Source of the DNA: Acidobacteriota bacterium | GTDB taxonomy: Bacteria > Acidobacteriota > Vicinamibacteria > Vicinamibacterales > UBA2999 | DNA length: 43,866 nt | Assembly: GCA_016190945.1 (NCBI GenBank) | Contig: JACPPO010000129.1 | Location: 1-43,866, forward strand | Direction of reading: 5' to 3' | Shown: in pieces, positions 31,273 to 39,035 of the stretch | Position numbering within the stretch: position 1 is the stretch's first letter | Layout of the letters: each line of letters starts with the position of its first letter | Made by a program: the position numbers and the translations under genes | Notes under the pieces: generated by a model | Database searches by the model: none | What the model was told of the DNA's origin: nothing | The model's input: only the letters and a program-made list of their open reading frames with translations

Positions 31273-32190
31273 ATGACCGCGTCCGCTCCGGCGCCGATCG
31301 GCGTCGTTGCCCATTACAACCTGCTCGAGCGCCTCGAACCCGCCGGCCCCGGCGAGCTCTTTCGCGCGCGCGACACCCGCCTGGGGCGTACGGTCGCGGT
31401 GCGGATCCTGCCTCATGAATTCGCGCGGGACGCTGACGCCCGGGTGTCCTTGATAGAGCAGGCTCGAGCGCTCGTCGCACTGTCACACCCGAACGTCACG
31501 ACGCTGTTCGACGTCGGCGAGCATGACGGCCGCGTCTACCTTATCTTCGAGTTCCTGAAGGGACAGTCGCTGCGCGCCGAAATGGCGTGCCGGCAAATGA
31601 AGGTGCGCCGCGCGATCGAGCTTGCGATCCAGATCGCCGACGCCGTCGCCGATGCCCACGCCGCAGGATTCGTGCACGGCGGCCTCAGTCCCGATTCAAT
31701 CGCGATCACGTCAAAGGGCCATGCCAAGATTCCGGCGTTCGAGCTGGCGGCGCGCTCCGGGTTCGACCGGAGCGCCGCCGACGTACGCCTTCGTGACTAC
31801 GAGTCGCCCGAGGAAGCGCGAGGCCAGCCGGCCGACGAACGATCCGACATCTACTCCGTGGGCGCCGTTCTGTTCGAGATGCTGACGACCCGTCGGCCGC
31901 CGCATCGGGGCACCGCGGCCCCAAGCGCGTCGAACCGGAACGTTCCGTCCGAGGTCGACGCGATTGTCCTGAAGGCGGTGGCGCCGAATGCCGCCTTGCG
32001 TTTTCAGAGCGTGGCGACGCTGGCGGCGGAGCTCAGGAGCGCGGCCGCGATTCTCGACGTTCGCGGCGGCGCCGGAGACGAACATGGCCGGCCGGAAGAA
32101 CAGGCGACGAGCGTCGGCCGGGTCCTGATCCTGACGGCTGTTATTCTGCTGGCTCTGGGGGGGTTGGCTTGGTGGATGGCGGCCCAGTGA
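31273..32190 (+). CDS. Membrane-anchored serine/threonine pseudokinase
   Basis: This 305-aa protein has the PknB-type kinase fold: LFRARDTRLGRTVAVRILP, a likely alphaC Glu (LIEQARAL), LSHPNVTTLFDVGEHDGRVYL, and YESPEEARGQPADERSDIYS with the F-helix Asp. The catalytic residues are missing. The VAVK lysine is Arg44 (VAVR), HRD is HGG (FVHGGLSPDS) and DFG is AFE (KIPAFELAA). A membrane helix (VLILTAVILLALGGLAWWM) ends the protein, with no extracellular sensor behind it. It is therefore probably a non-catalytic scaffold or regulator. Short GGGGATGAACAG-like words precede the start. The 3' end overlaps the convergent REC gene by 50 nt. Confidence 0.87.
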   Translation: MTASAPAPIGVVAHYNLLERLEPAGPGELFRARDTRLGRTVAVRILPHEFARDADARVSLIEQARALVALSHPNVTTLFDVGEHDGRVYLIFEFLKGQSLRAEMACRQMKVRRAIELAIQIADAVADAHAAGFVHGGLSPDSIAITSKGHAKIPAFELAARSGFDRSAADVRLRDYESPEEARGQPADERSDIYSVGAVLFEMLTTRRPPHRGTAAPSASNRNVPSEVDAIVLKAVAPNAALRFQSVATLAAELRSAAAILDVRGGAGDEHGRPEEQATSVGRVLILTAVILLALGGLAWWMAAQ

Positions 32191-32527
32191 GGATCTGGCC
32201 GAGCCGCTCCGAGAACGCGGAGCGGGCAAGGACCTCATCGATCCCCGCATTTCGGGCGGCGCCGATCACGTCCGTCTGGACGTGGGACACGTAGCCGAGC
32301 GTCCGGATGTCTCTGAGGCCGGGGTCGGCTTTCATCTGCGCGATGACCTCGAGGGGCCGCAGCTTCGCGCTGTTCAAATCGAGAATAACGAGCGAGGGCT
32401 GTGTCTCGCGGATGCGCGGCAGGATCATGTCTGGCGCGCGCTCGAAGAGCACCGGCGCCGCGAGCGCCTTGGCGGCGGTTGAGATCTTGATCGAGAAGAT
32501 CAGGTCGTCCACGACGCATAACACCAT
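32141..32527 (-). CDS. Stand-alone receiver-domain protein
   Basis: This 128-aa protein is a single receiver (CheY-like) domain: VDDLIFSIKI has the acidic pair, the phospho-Asp is in LVILDLNSAKL and the Ser/Thr position is GYVSHVQTD. The conserved Lys near the end is not seen (EVLARSAFSERL), so phosphorylation-driven switching may be altered. A proline-rich tail (GPPSTKPTPPEPAE) follows. ATG 32527 is chosen; upstream lies a TTGGGAG short-word repeat, translated in the longer track version (GVGRWEL). No output domain is attached, and no kinase gene adjoins it except the pseudokinase on the other strand. Confidence 0.75.
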   Translation of the reverse strand: MVLCVVDDLIFSIKISTAAKALAAPVLFERAPDMILPRIRETQPSLVILDLNSAKLRPLEVIAQMKADPGLRDIRTLGYVSHVQTDVIGAARNAGIDEVLARSAFSERLGQILTGPPSTKPTPPEPAE

Positions 32528-32533
32528 TCTTGT

Positions 32534-32564
32534 CAACTCCCAACGCCCAACTCCCAACCTCCAA
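32534..32564 (-). repeat. TTGGGAG short-word repeat before the REC gene
   Basis: On the plus strand CAACTCCCAACGCCCAACTC and onwards repeats CCCAACT-like words four times. On the gene strand this is TTGGGAG/TTGGGCG directly before the ATG at 32527, where GGGAG could act as ribosome binding site. It is the same kind of cluster as at 13761-13795. Confidence 0.6.
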
Positions 32565-32599
32565 GGTTAGGAATTCTGAGTTGATACGATTGTAGTGGA

Positions 32600-33250
32600 A
32601 TGATTCTCGAAGTTCGCGCCGTTCCGCCGTTCTACAAGAACGGGTTTGTCGTCGGCTGCGAACGCACGCGTGAAGCCGTGGTGATCGACCCTGGAGATGA
32701 GGCCGATGAACTGCTCGGTGCGGTTCGCGATCACGGCCTCCATGTCGCGCACATCCTGCTGACGCATGCTCACATCGATCACATCACGGGAGTCGGCCTC
32801 GTCAAGGAGGCGGTGGATGCGCCCGTCTATCTCCACATGGAGGATCTGCCGCTATACGAACATGCGGTCCAGCAGGGGCGGATGTTCGGTTTCTCGGTCC
32901 GGCAGCCGCCACCGGTCGACCTCTTTTACGACCTGACCCCGATCTATTTCGGCGACTACGAGGTCCGGGTGCACCAGACGCCCGGCCACTGCCCTGGCGG
33001 CGTCTGTCTCCAGGTGGGGAAGAAGGGCGAAACCGGCACGCATCTCTTTGTCGGCGACACGCTCTTCGCCGGATCGATCGGGCGCACCGATCTGCCGGGT
33101 GCCGATCACGACGTCCTGATGCGATCGATTACCGGCGTCCTGTTCGCGCTTGGCGACGCGGCCACGGTGCACCCCGGCCATGGCCCGGACACGACCATTG
33201 CCCGCGAGCGCCGGACGAATCCTTTTGTGCTGGAATACCTCCGCGGCTAG
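32600..33250 (+). CDS. Metallo-beta-lactamase-fold hydrolase (glyoxalase II-like)
   Basis: This 216-aa zinc/iron hydrolase has the family motifs THAHIDHITG (HxHxDH), QTPGHCPGGVCL, LFVGDTLFAGSIGRTDLPG and a final VHPGHGPDT. The short length and the GRTDLPG motif match the YcbL/glyoxalase II-like branch rather than true lactamases. Hydrolysis of S-lactoylglutathione or another thioester is the usual guess. The stop codon shares its bases with the convergent FHA gene stop (CTAG at 33247-33250). It starts at ATG 32600. Confidence 0.9.
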   Translation: MILEVRAVPPFYKNGFVVGCERTREAVVIDPGDEADELLGAVRDHGLHVAHILLTHAHIDHITGVGLVKEAVDAPVYLHMEDLPLYEHAVQQGRMFGFSVRQPPPVDLFYDLTPIYFGDYEVRVHQTPGHCPGGVCLQVGKKGETGTHLFVGDTLFAGSIGRTDLPGADHDVLMRSITGVLFALGDAATVHPGHGPDTTIARERRTNPFVLEYLRG

Positions 33251-33546
33251 TCGGCGTCGCGCAGCGCCACCAGCTCCACGCGTCCAACCCCCAACCGGTC
33301 TCCCGGTGCCAGTCGGCCCGTCTGGATCCGCTGGCCGTTGATGAAGGTGCCGTTGGTGCTGTCGAGATCCCGCACTTCGAGCCCGCCGTCAGGCAGCGCC
33401 GTGAGCCGGCAGTGGACGCGGGAGATCAGGGGAGCGTCGACGATAAAGTCGGCCCCGGTGGCGCGTCCGACCGTCCGCACGCCGCCCGGCAGGATGCGAA
33501 AGGTTTTTTCAGGCTCGCCCTCGGCAACGGTTCGCAGAATCCACAT
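33247..33546 (-). CDS. FHA domain protein
   Basis: This 99-aa protein consists of a single forkhead-associated domain, a phosphothreonine-binding module. The conserved residues are present: TVGRATGADFIV (Gly-Arg), ISRVHCRL (Ser-x-x-His) and LDSTNGTFINGQRI (Asn-Gly). The strand order LAPGDRLGVGRVELVAL closes the fold. Proteins of this size are partners of Ser/Thr kinases; the only kinase-like gene nearby (31273) is a pseudokinase. It has no membrane segment. Confidence 0.92.
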   Translation of the reverse strand: MWILRTVAEGEPEKTFRILPGGVRTVGRATGADFIVDAPLISRVHCRLTALPDGGLEVRDLDSTNGTFINGQRIQTGRLAPGDRLGVGRVELVALRDAD

Positions 33547-33561
33547 ACAGCACCTCTAATC

Positions 33562-33630
33562 GGGTTCTCAGGTTGCTCTGGTGCTCAGGTGCTTAGGTTC
33601 CGGTTCATGGGTTCAAGGTTCAAGGTGCTC
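33562..33630. repeat. GGTTC/CAGGTGCT short-word repeat cluster
   Basis: Variants of GGTTCTCAGGTTGCTCTGG and CAGGTGCTTAGGTTC are followed by three GGTTCA words. It fills the gap between the FHA start and the tartrate dehydrogenase 3' end. No gene is seen. It resembles the other short-word clusters in size and position, but has a different word. Confidence 0.55.
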
Positions 33631-33640
33631 GGGCCGGAGG

Positions 33641-34714
33641 TCACGCAGGTAACGCTGTCAGCGCCGCCGTGACCGCGTTCTTCATGTCGGCCGTCGTGGC
33701 CCGGCCGCCGAGGTCAGGCGTCTTCACGCGCTCGTCGCCGATGACGCGCTCGATCGCCCGCAGGACGGCGTCGTGCGCCGCGTGCTCTCCGAGATGCTCG
33801 AGCATCATCGCGCCCGCCCAGATCGCCGCAATCGGATTCGCGACGCCCTTTCCCGCGATGTCGGGCGCCGAGCCGTGGATCGGCTCGAAGGTCGAGGGCG
33901 TGGTCCGGTCCGGATTGATGTTGCCCCCGGGCGCCACGCCAAGGCTGCCGGAAATGGCGGACCCGATGTCCGTGAGAATATCGCCGAACATGTTCGACGC
34001 GACGATGACGTCGAGCGACTGGGGATGCGTGATCATGCGGGCCGCGAGCGCGTCGACGTGATACTTCCGGAGAGTCACGTCCGGAAAATCCCGCGCGACG
34101 TCGGCGACAACCTCGTCCCACAACACCATCGAGTGCTGAAGCGCGTTCGATTTCGTGGCGCTCGCCAGGAGCTTTCGAGGACGCGATCTCGCGAGGGTGA
34201 AGGCGTACCGGGCGATCCGTTCGATGCCTCGTCGTGTGAAGATCCCGGTCTGTTCGGCAAGCTCGTCCGCGGTCCCCGCGTGCTTGCGGGCCCCGACACC
34301 ACAGTACTCGCCCTCGGAGTTCTCACGGACGCAGATCATGTCGATGTCCGCCGTCGTCCGGCCGCTGAGCGGCGAGGCAATGCCCGGCAGCAGCCGCATC
34401 GGCCTCAGGTTGACGTATTGCCGGAGCCTCTTGCGGAAGGGAAGGATCAGCTCGCCCGCGGAAATGTGATCGGCGACGCGTGGATCCCCGATCGCGCCGA
34501 AATAGATGGCGTCGAACGCGCGCAGCCGATCGAGAGCGTCCCCGTCCGCCATGCGCCCGTTGCGGAGGTAGAAATCACATCCCCATGGAAACTCAGTGAA
34601 CTCGCAGGCGAAGCCTCCCCGCGCCGCCACGATCTTCATGACGTCGATGCCGGCGGGAATGACTTCCTGCCCGATGCCGTCTCCGGCAATCACTGCTATG
34701 CGATAAGTTTTCAT
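33641..34714 (-). CDS. Tartrate/D-malate dehydrogenase of the isopropylmalate dehydrogenase family
   Basis: This 357-aa NAD-dependent beta-decarboxylating dehydrogenase starts IAVIAGDGIGQEVIPAGIDV. The substrate Arg residues are in RKRLRQYVNLRPMRLLPG. VRENSEGEYCGVG, the Lys in SATKSNALQHSM and the metal-binding Asp residues in NMFGDILTDIGSAISGSLG are intact. YVNLRPMRLLPG and the GVGAR segment fit the tartrate/D-malate dehydrogenase branch better than LeuB or Icd. ATG 34714 is chosen; the track's longer start (34885) includes a short-word repeat. A sodium symporter gene lies upstream on the same strand and could import the substrate. Confidence 0.85.
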   Translation of the reverse strand: MKTYRIAVIAGDGIGQEVIPAGIDVMKIVAARGGFACEFTEFPWGCDFYLRNGRMADGDALDRLRAFDAIYFGAIGDPRVADHISAGELILPFRKRLRQYVNLRPMRLLPGIASPLSGRTTADIDMICVRENSEGEYCGVGARKHAGTADELAEQTGIFTRRGIERIARYAFTLARSRPRKLLASATKSNALQHSMVLWDEVVADVARDFPDVTLRKYHVDALAARMITHPQSLDVIVASNMFGDILTDIGSAISGSLGVAPGGNINPDRTTPSTFEPIHGSAPDIAGKGVANPIAAIWAGAMMLEHLGEHAAHDAVLRAIERVIGDERVKTPDLGGRATTADMKNAVTAALTALPA

Positions 34715-34754
34715 CTCAGTACGTAATGCTAGACCGCTTTCATCTCCACAGGCC

Positions 34755-34785
34755 ACTCCGTGCCTCTGTGCCTCCGTGGCTCGTG
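34755..34785. repeat. CCGTGCCTCTGTGCCTCCGTGG short-word repeat
   Basis: Three CC(G/T)TGCCTC-like words follow each other in the 92-nt gap between the tartrate dehydrogenase and symporter genes. The word is related to the CACCGAGGCACCGAG arms around the GxxExxY gene at 7231 and 7633. Confidence 0.6.
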
Positions 34786-34806
34786 ACGGCGAAGAGGGTC
34801 GCGCTT

Positions 34807-36192
34807 TCAGGTTCCGCGAAGGGCCGCAACCGTCGCGAATGCGGTTGAGGCGGCGACGAGGCCGGCAAGGGTCGGATCGAGCCACCGGTAATTGACCACG
34901 AAGCCGAGGCGGACAAAGAACATGACGATGACGCCGGCGGCGATGGCCGCGATCGCCTCACCCGACCGCGCGCGCGTGGTGTACAGACCGCCAAGGATCG
35001 GCACAAACAGCGTGACGACGAGCAACGAGTAGAAGATCGTCAGCGCACCGATGACCGTCTCCAGCACAATCGCCAGCGCGATGCCGATCGCGCCCCCGGC
35101 CACGGCCGTCAGGCGCGCCATCCGCAGCAGTTGCGCGTCGCTGGCATCGGGAACCATGAAGCGCTTGTAGAAATCGTTCGACGCGGATGTCGAAATCATG
35201 AACAGGATTGCGTCGCAGGTATCCACTTCGGTGGAAAACACGGCGGCAAGCGCGAGCGCCCCAAGCCAGGCGGGAAGCTGTTGGATCAGCACCGTGGGGA
35301 GCACTGCATCCCGGCTCTCGATGCCGGGAATGGCGACCCGAGCCACCATCCCCAGCATCACCGGCGCAAACGCAAACATCATGAGCACGCCGGCATTGAG
35401 CGCGACGCCGGTACGCAGCGCGCGCTCGCTGCGGGCGCCCCAGGACTTCTGAATAAGTCCAGGAGAGATGATGAATGCGGGCGCGAGCAGCACAAACAAC
35501 GTCCAGCCGGAACCCGGTCCGGCCGAGTACGTGAGATCGACGAATGACGAGGGCATCGCCGGCCCGCCCAGCGCGTCGATCCCGCCGATCCCTTCGAGCG
35601 CTATGGGCAGCGCGAGGGCGAATCCGGCCATCATCACGACGAGCTGAAGCATGTTCACCCTGGCGGAGCCGACCAGGCCTCCCGCTGTGAAATAAATCGT
35701 CATGATGCCGCCGCCGATTAACGCGCCCGCCCATCGTGGAATACCGGTCAGCACGTTGAGGATCGCCGCCCCGGCAATGAGCTGTCCCGCGAGCAGCGCG
35801 AGCGTGCCGAGTCCTACCAGCAGCGCGGCGACGCACCGGACGCTCGTGCCGTACCGGAATTCCAGGTAATCGCCGGTCGTATAGAAGTTGTGCTCGGTGG
35901 CGACGCGCCAGAGCCGCGGCGCGACCCAGAAGGCGAAGACGAGCGAGCCCAGGCCGGCCGACCCCACCCACCACCACGCGCTCAGGCCGTCACGATAGGC
36001 AAGGCCGGCGGCGCCGACGGTGGAGCCCGCCCCGATGTTGGCGGCAATCATGGAGGTGAAAATCAGGCCGGGCCCGAGACGGCGGCTGGCGACGAAGAAA
36101 TCGCCGCTTCCGCGAACCAGCCGCGCCGTCCACAGTCCCAGCCCCACGAGGGCGGCGGAGTAGACGATGAGCAGCCCGAGATGGATGCTCAT
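34807..36192 (-). CDS. Sodium:solute symporter family protein
   Basis: This 461-aa inner-membrane transporter of the SSS family has about 13 hydrophobic segments. Family features are GSGDFFVASRRLGPGLIFTSM and MIAANIGAGSTVGAAGLAY near the N-terminus, the GDYLEFRYGTSVRCVAALL segment, and ALAAVFSTEVDTCDAILFMISTSASNDF (the sodium-site helix) in the middle. The substrate is unknown. It is 45 nt downstream of a P1 peptidase gene. Uptake of a product of the neighbouring exported hydrolases, or of an acid used by the tartrate dehydrogenase, is possible but unproven. Confidence 0.92.
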   Translation of the reverse strand: MSIHLGLLIVYSAALVGLGLWTARLVRGSGDFFVASRRLGPGLIFTSMIAANIGAGSTVGAAGLAYRDGLSAWWWVGSAGLGSLVFAFWVAPRLWRVATEHNFYTTGDYLEFRYGTSVRCVAALLVGLGTLALLAGQLIAGAAILNVLTGIPRWAGALIGGGIMTIYFTAGGLVGSARVNMLQLVVMMAGFALALPIALEGIGGIDALGGPAMPSSFVDLTYSAGPGSGWTLFVLLAPAFIISPGLIQKSWGARSERALRTGVALNAGVLMMFAFAPVMLGMVARVAIPGIESRDAVLPTVLIQQLPAWLGALALAAVFSTEVDTCDAILFMISTSASNDFYKRFMVPDASDAQLLRMARLTAVAGGAIGIALAIVLETVIGALTIFYSLLVVTLFVPILGGLYTTRARSGEAIAAIAAGVIVMFFVRLGFVVNYRWLDPTLAGLVAASTAFATVAALRGT

Positions 36193-36237
36193 CTCAGTGT
36201 CTTGCGGGCCGTAAAGGTCCGCGCTGCATCTGCTCGA

Positions 36238-37344
36238 TCACTTGAACCGCGCCGGTACGGTGCCCAGCTCGCGCGCGGAGGGGAGGCCGCCGAGACTCTG
36301 CGCCTCGGTCGCCGCCCGCACGATCGCGTCGGCCAGCACTTCGGCGGCCAGCGCGCCAACGATGCTGGCGTCGGCCTGGCCGGACCACCGGCCGGTTGCG
36401 AGCGCAAAGACGGTGTCGCCGTCGCCGATGGTGTGAGCCGGGCCGAGCGCCCGGGCGAGCCCGTCGTCGGCCATCAGCGCAACGCGGTTGACTTCGGTCT
36501 TGGTGAGCCGCGCATTGGTCGCCACGACGGCAAGGGTGGTGTTTTCAGCCCCGCGCGGGGCGATGGCGCGGAGCAGGCTTCCGTCACGAAGGAGCTTTCG
36601 CGCATCGGCCAATGACTTGCCGTCCGCGGTACGCACGCCGGCAACGACTTGTCCGGTTGCGGGATCGATCACGTCTCCAACCGCGTTGACGGCCGCGAGT
36701 GCCGCGACCACGAGTCCGTTTGGCAGCCTGATCGCCGCCGACCCGATGCCGGCCTTCATCGATCGGTCGCGGCCGGCAACCTTGCCTACCGTGGCCCCCG
36801 CGCCGGCGCCGGCGTTCCCTTCCACAACGGCGGCCTCAGATGCGACCTGCGCGGCCCTGTACCCGCAGTCCGCTGTTGGACGAATCTTCGGATCGCCCCC
36901 GAACCCAAGGTCGAACAGAACCGCAGATGGCACAATCGGCACGACACCCGCGGCGCCGACATTCCATCCAATCTTTCGCTCCTCCAGGTACCGAACCACC
37001 CCTTGGGCCGCGTCAAGTCCGTACGCGCTCCCGCCGGAGAGCACGATCGCGTTCACTTTGTCGACCAGGTTGAGCGGATCGAGCAGATCGGTCTCGCGCG
37101 TTCCCGGGGCGGCACCACGCTGGGACACGCCGCCTGGTGCGCCTTCGCCATCGACCAGGACAACGGTGCAGCCAGTCGGCCGCTCGGTGAGCGTGTAGTG
37201 GCCGACCTTCAGCCCCTCGACTTCCGTCAGGCCCTTACTTTGCACGGGAACCGGTGATTGAGTGCGCACGGGAAGCCGTGATTGGGCGGACGCGGAGGCG
37301 GCAATCGCCAGCAAGGCCGCGACGGCACGCGAGGTCGGCTCCAT
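36238..37344 (-). CDS. Exported P1 family peptidase (DmpA/NylC-like)
   Basis: This 368-aa enzyme has a signal peptide (VAALLAIAASASAQ) and the P1/S58 fold of self-cleaving N-terminal nucleophile hydrolases. Family motifs are VEGLKVGHYTL, GCTVVLVDGEGAPGGVSQRG, NAIVLSGGSAYGLDAAQGV and GNAGAGAGATVGK. The predicted self-cleavage site is Asn-Thr in GAENTTLAVVATNA, giving a Thr nucleophile as in NylC. Members act as L-aminopeptidases, D-esterases or amidases. It lies between the symporter and alpha/beta hydrolase genes, all on one strand with small gaps. Confidence 0.92.
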   Translation of the reverse strand: MEPTSRAVAALLAIAASASAQSRLPVRTQSPVPVQSKGLTEVEGLKVGHYTLTERPTGCTVVLVDGEGAPGGVSQRGAAPGTRETDLLDPLNLVDKVNAIVLSGGSAYGLDAAQGVVRYLEERKIGWNVGAAGVVPIVPSAVLFDLGFGGDPKIRPTADCGYRAAQVASEAAVVEGNAGAGAGATVGKVAGRDRSMKAGIGSAAIRLPNGLVVAALAAVNAVGDVIDPATGQVVAGVRTADGKSLADARKLLRDGSLLRAIAPRGAENTTLAVVATNARLTKTEVNRVALMADDGLARALGPAHTIGDGDTVFALATGRWSGQADASIVGALAAEVLADAIVRAATEAQSLGGLPSARELGTVPARFK

Positions 37345-37347
37345 ACG

Positions 37348-39006
37348 CTACCGGGCACTCTGGAATGTCTTGGTCAGCCATTCGTTGATCGCGTCGGTCA
37401 CGTCCTTGCTGGACGTACGGTCCTGTAGCGACGCGTATTCGTCCACCTCGCCCGTGACGGCGGACAGGAGCAGGTGATTGACGCCGCGGACCGTGACGAC
37501 CGCCACCGATCTCGAGCGGCTGCCTTTGGCGAGCTTGGCAAGGCGATCCAGGTGCGAGACAGGGACCTCCGCGTCGAGCTCACCGTGGACGAGCAGCAGC
37601 GGCTGCCGGATGTCCTTGATGACTTTCTCTGGATCGAACGTCAGAAGACTCTGAAACCAAGGAGTGTCGGCCTGCTTGCGCACGTCCGCCGGAATATCGT
37701 CCCATCCACGTCCGGTCATGACAGCCGCATTGATTCGTGCCTGCAGCTCTATCTTGGCAACCCAGTCCGTCGGCGGCGCGCTCATCTGTTCCAGGACGTG
37801 GCGCTGTTGCTCGAGCACGCGCTCAGTCCCAGTCGTCGCGGGCGAAGCAACGGTGACGATAGCGGCGATACGCCGCTCGCGCCTGGCGGCAAGCAATGCC
37901 GCCCATGCGCCTTCGTCATGTCCAAGGACGGCGATTCGATCGCCATCGATGTCGCGCCGGTTGGCGAGCCAGCGGACGACCGAGACCGCATCGTCGGCGT
38001 GATCGCCGAGCGTGGCGGATTCGGCGCGGCCGCCGCTCTGGCCATGGCCTCGCTTGTCGTAGCGAACCGCGAGGAAGCCCGCCTCGGCGAGCGCCCCTGC
38101 AAGCTGCCCGAGAATCGGGACCCCTGAGACGACGCCGTCGCGATCGTCGGCGGCGGCCGCCGCGAGCAGGATCACCGCCGGCACTCGGTCCACCGCGGTT
38201 GCCGGCCGCGTGAGCGTGGCGCCCAGGTTGAATCCCGCGGCCGGAATGTTCGCCGCCTCGTCGCCTGCGTTCGAGTAGACGAGCGTTCGCGCGGTGGCCG
38301 AGGCCAGGTCGTCGCGCCTGACGTCGAGACCCTGGGCCGGGATGTTGACGCGCAGGAGCGAGCCGTGCTCGTCGGCGTAAAGGTTCAGGACGCTTGTGCC
38401 GCGCGGATTCGTAAAGGACAGCGCATAGCGCCGCACGTTGAAGGTGGACGTTCCGATCTGCATGCGCTCGGTGCCCGCGCTCGTCAGGCGGAGCACGCCC
38501 TGAGCACCGGCACCGAGGAAGGCAGGAAATTCCCGGTCGGGCACGGCGCTTGCCAGCCGGCGCGTCAGTGCCTCGTAGGACCCGAAGAAGACGTTGGGAA
38601 GGATGAGTACCTGGGCCGGAATGACGTTGGTCTGTGCGATTCGCACTCCGCCATCCACGCCCTGGGTCACCGCCGTTTGGCCGCTGAAGGTCGTCTGCAG
38701 CACCGTATCGCCGCCGTTGACGGTAGCCTCAAGCTCGAACACCTCCGGGGTCCAGTCCGCCCGATAGCGCACTTCTACGCGTCTCATCACGATGTCAAGC
38801 GAGCCGGACAGCCGGCCTTTGCCCGTGATGGTGAACCCGTCGGCGGTCGCTTGAACGGTGACGTCCTCGCGGCCCACCACCGTGCCGCCCACAAACACCG
38901 TGTAGCCGTGGGCAGTGGACGCAGGTTGCCGTGAGGGTTGCTGTCTCGCCGCGGTGGGAACAGCGAGGAGCAGCATCACCGCCCAGGTACAATAGCGAAC
39001 GGGCAC
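37348..39006 (-). CDS. Exported alpha/beta hydrolase with unusual GHDEG nucleophile elbow
   Basis: The 552-aa protein has a signal peptide (MPVRYCTWAVMLLLAVPTAA), a beta-rich N-terminal domain of about 230 residues and an alpha/beta hydrolase domain. The elbow reads LGHDEGAW (about residues 361-368), so Asp364 occupies the place of the usual Ser. The later acid (VHGELDAEVP) and His (VRGVNHLLL) are in place. Asp nucleophiles are known from epoxide hydrolases and haloalkane dehalogenases. The VRYDKRGHGQSGG segment and the overall form are closer to COG1073-type peptidase/esterases. The start is GTG 39006; it is divergent from ygfZ with 29 nt between starts, so their promoters must overlap or lie within the genes. 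Confidence 0.85.
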   Translation of the reverse strand: MPVRYCTWAVMLLLAVPTAARQQPSRQPASTAHGYTVFVGGTVVGREDVTVQATADGFTITGKGRLSGSLDIVMRRVEVRYRADWTPEVFELEATVNGGDTVLQTTFSGQTAVTQGVDGGVRIAQTNVIPAQVLILPNVFFGSYEALTRRLASAVPDREFPAFLGAGAQGVLRLTSAGTERMQIGTSTFNVRRYALSFTNPRGTSVLNLYADEHGSLLRVNIPAQGLDVRRDDLASATARTLVYSNAGDEAANIPAAGFNLGATLTRPATAVDRVPAVILLAAAAADDRDGVVSGVPILGQLAGALAEAGFLAVRYDKRGHGQSGGRAESATLGDHADDAVSVVRWLANRRDIDGDRIAVLGHDEGAWAALLAARRERRIAAIVTVASPATTGTERVLEQQRHVLEQMSAPPTDWVAKIELQARINAAVMTGRGWDDIPADVRKQADTPWFQSLLTFDPEKVIKDIRQPLLLVHGELDAEVPVSHLDRLAKLAKGSRSRSVAVVTVRGVNHLLLSAVTGEVDEYASLQDRTSSKDVTDAINEWLTKTFQSAR

Positions 39007-39035
39007 TCCCCGAATCGTATCAGGTGTCCCTTCTT

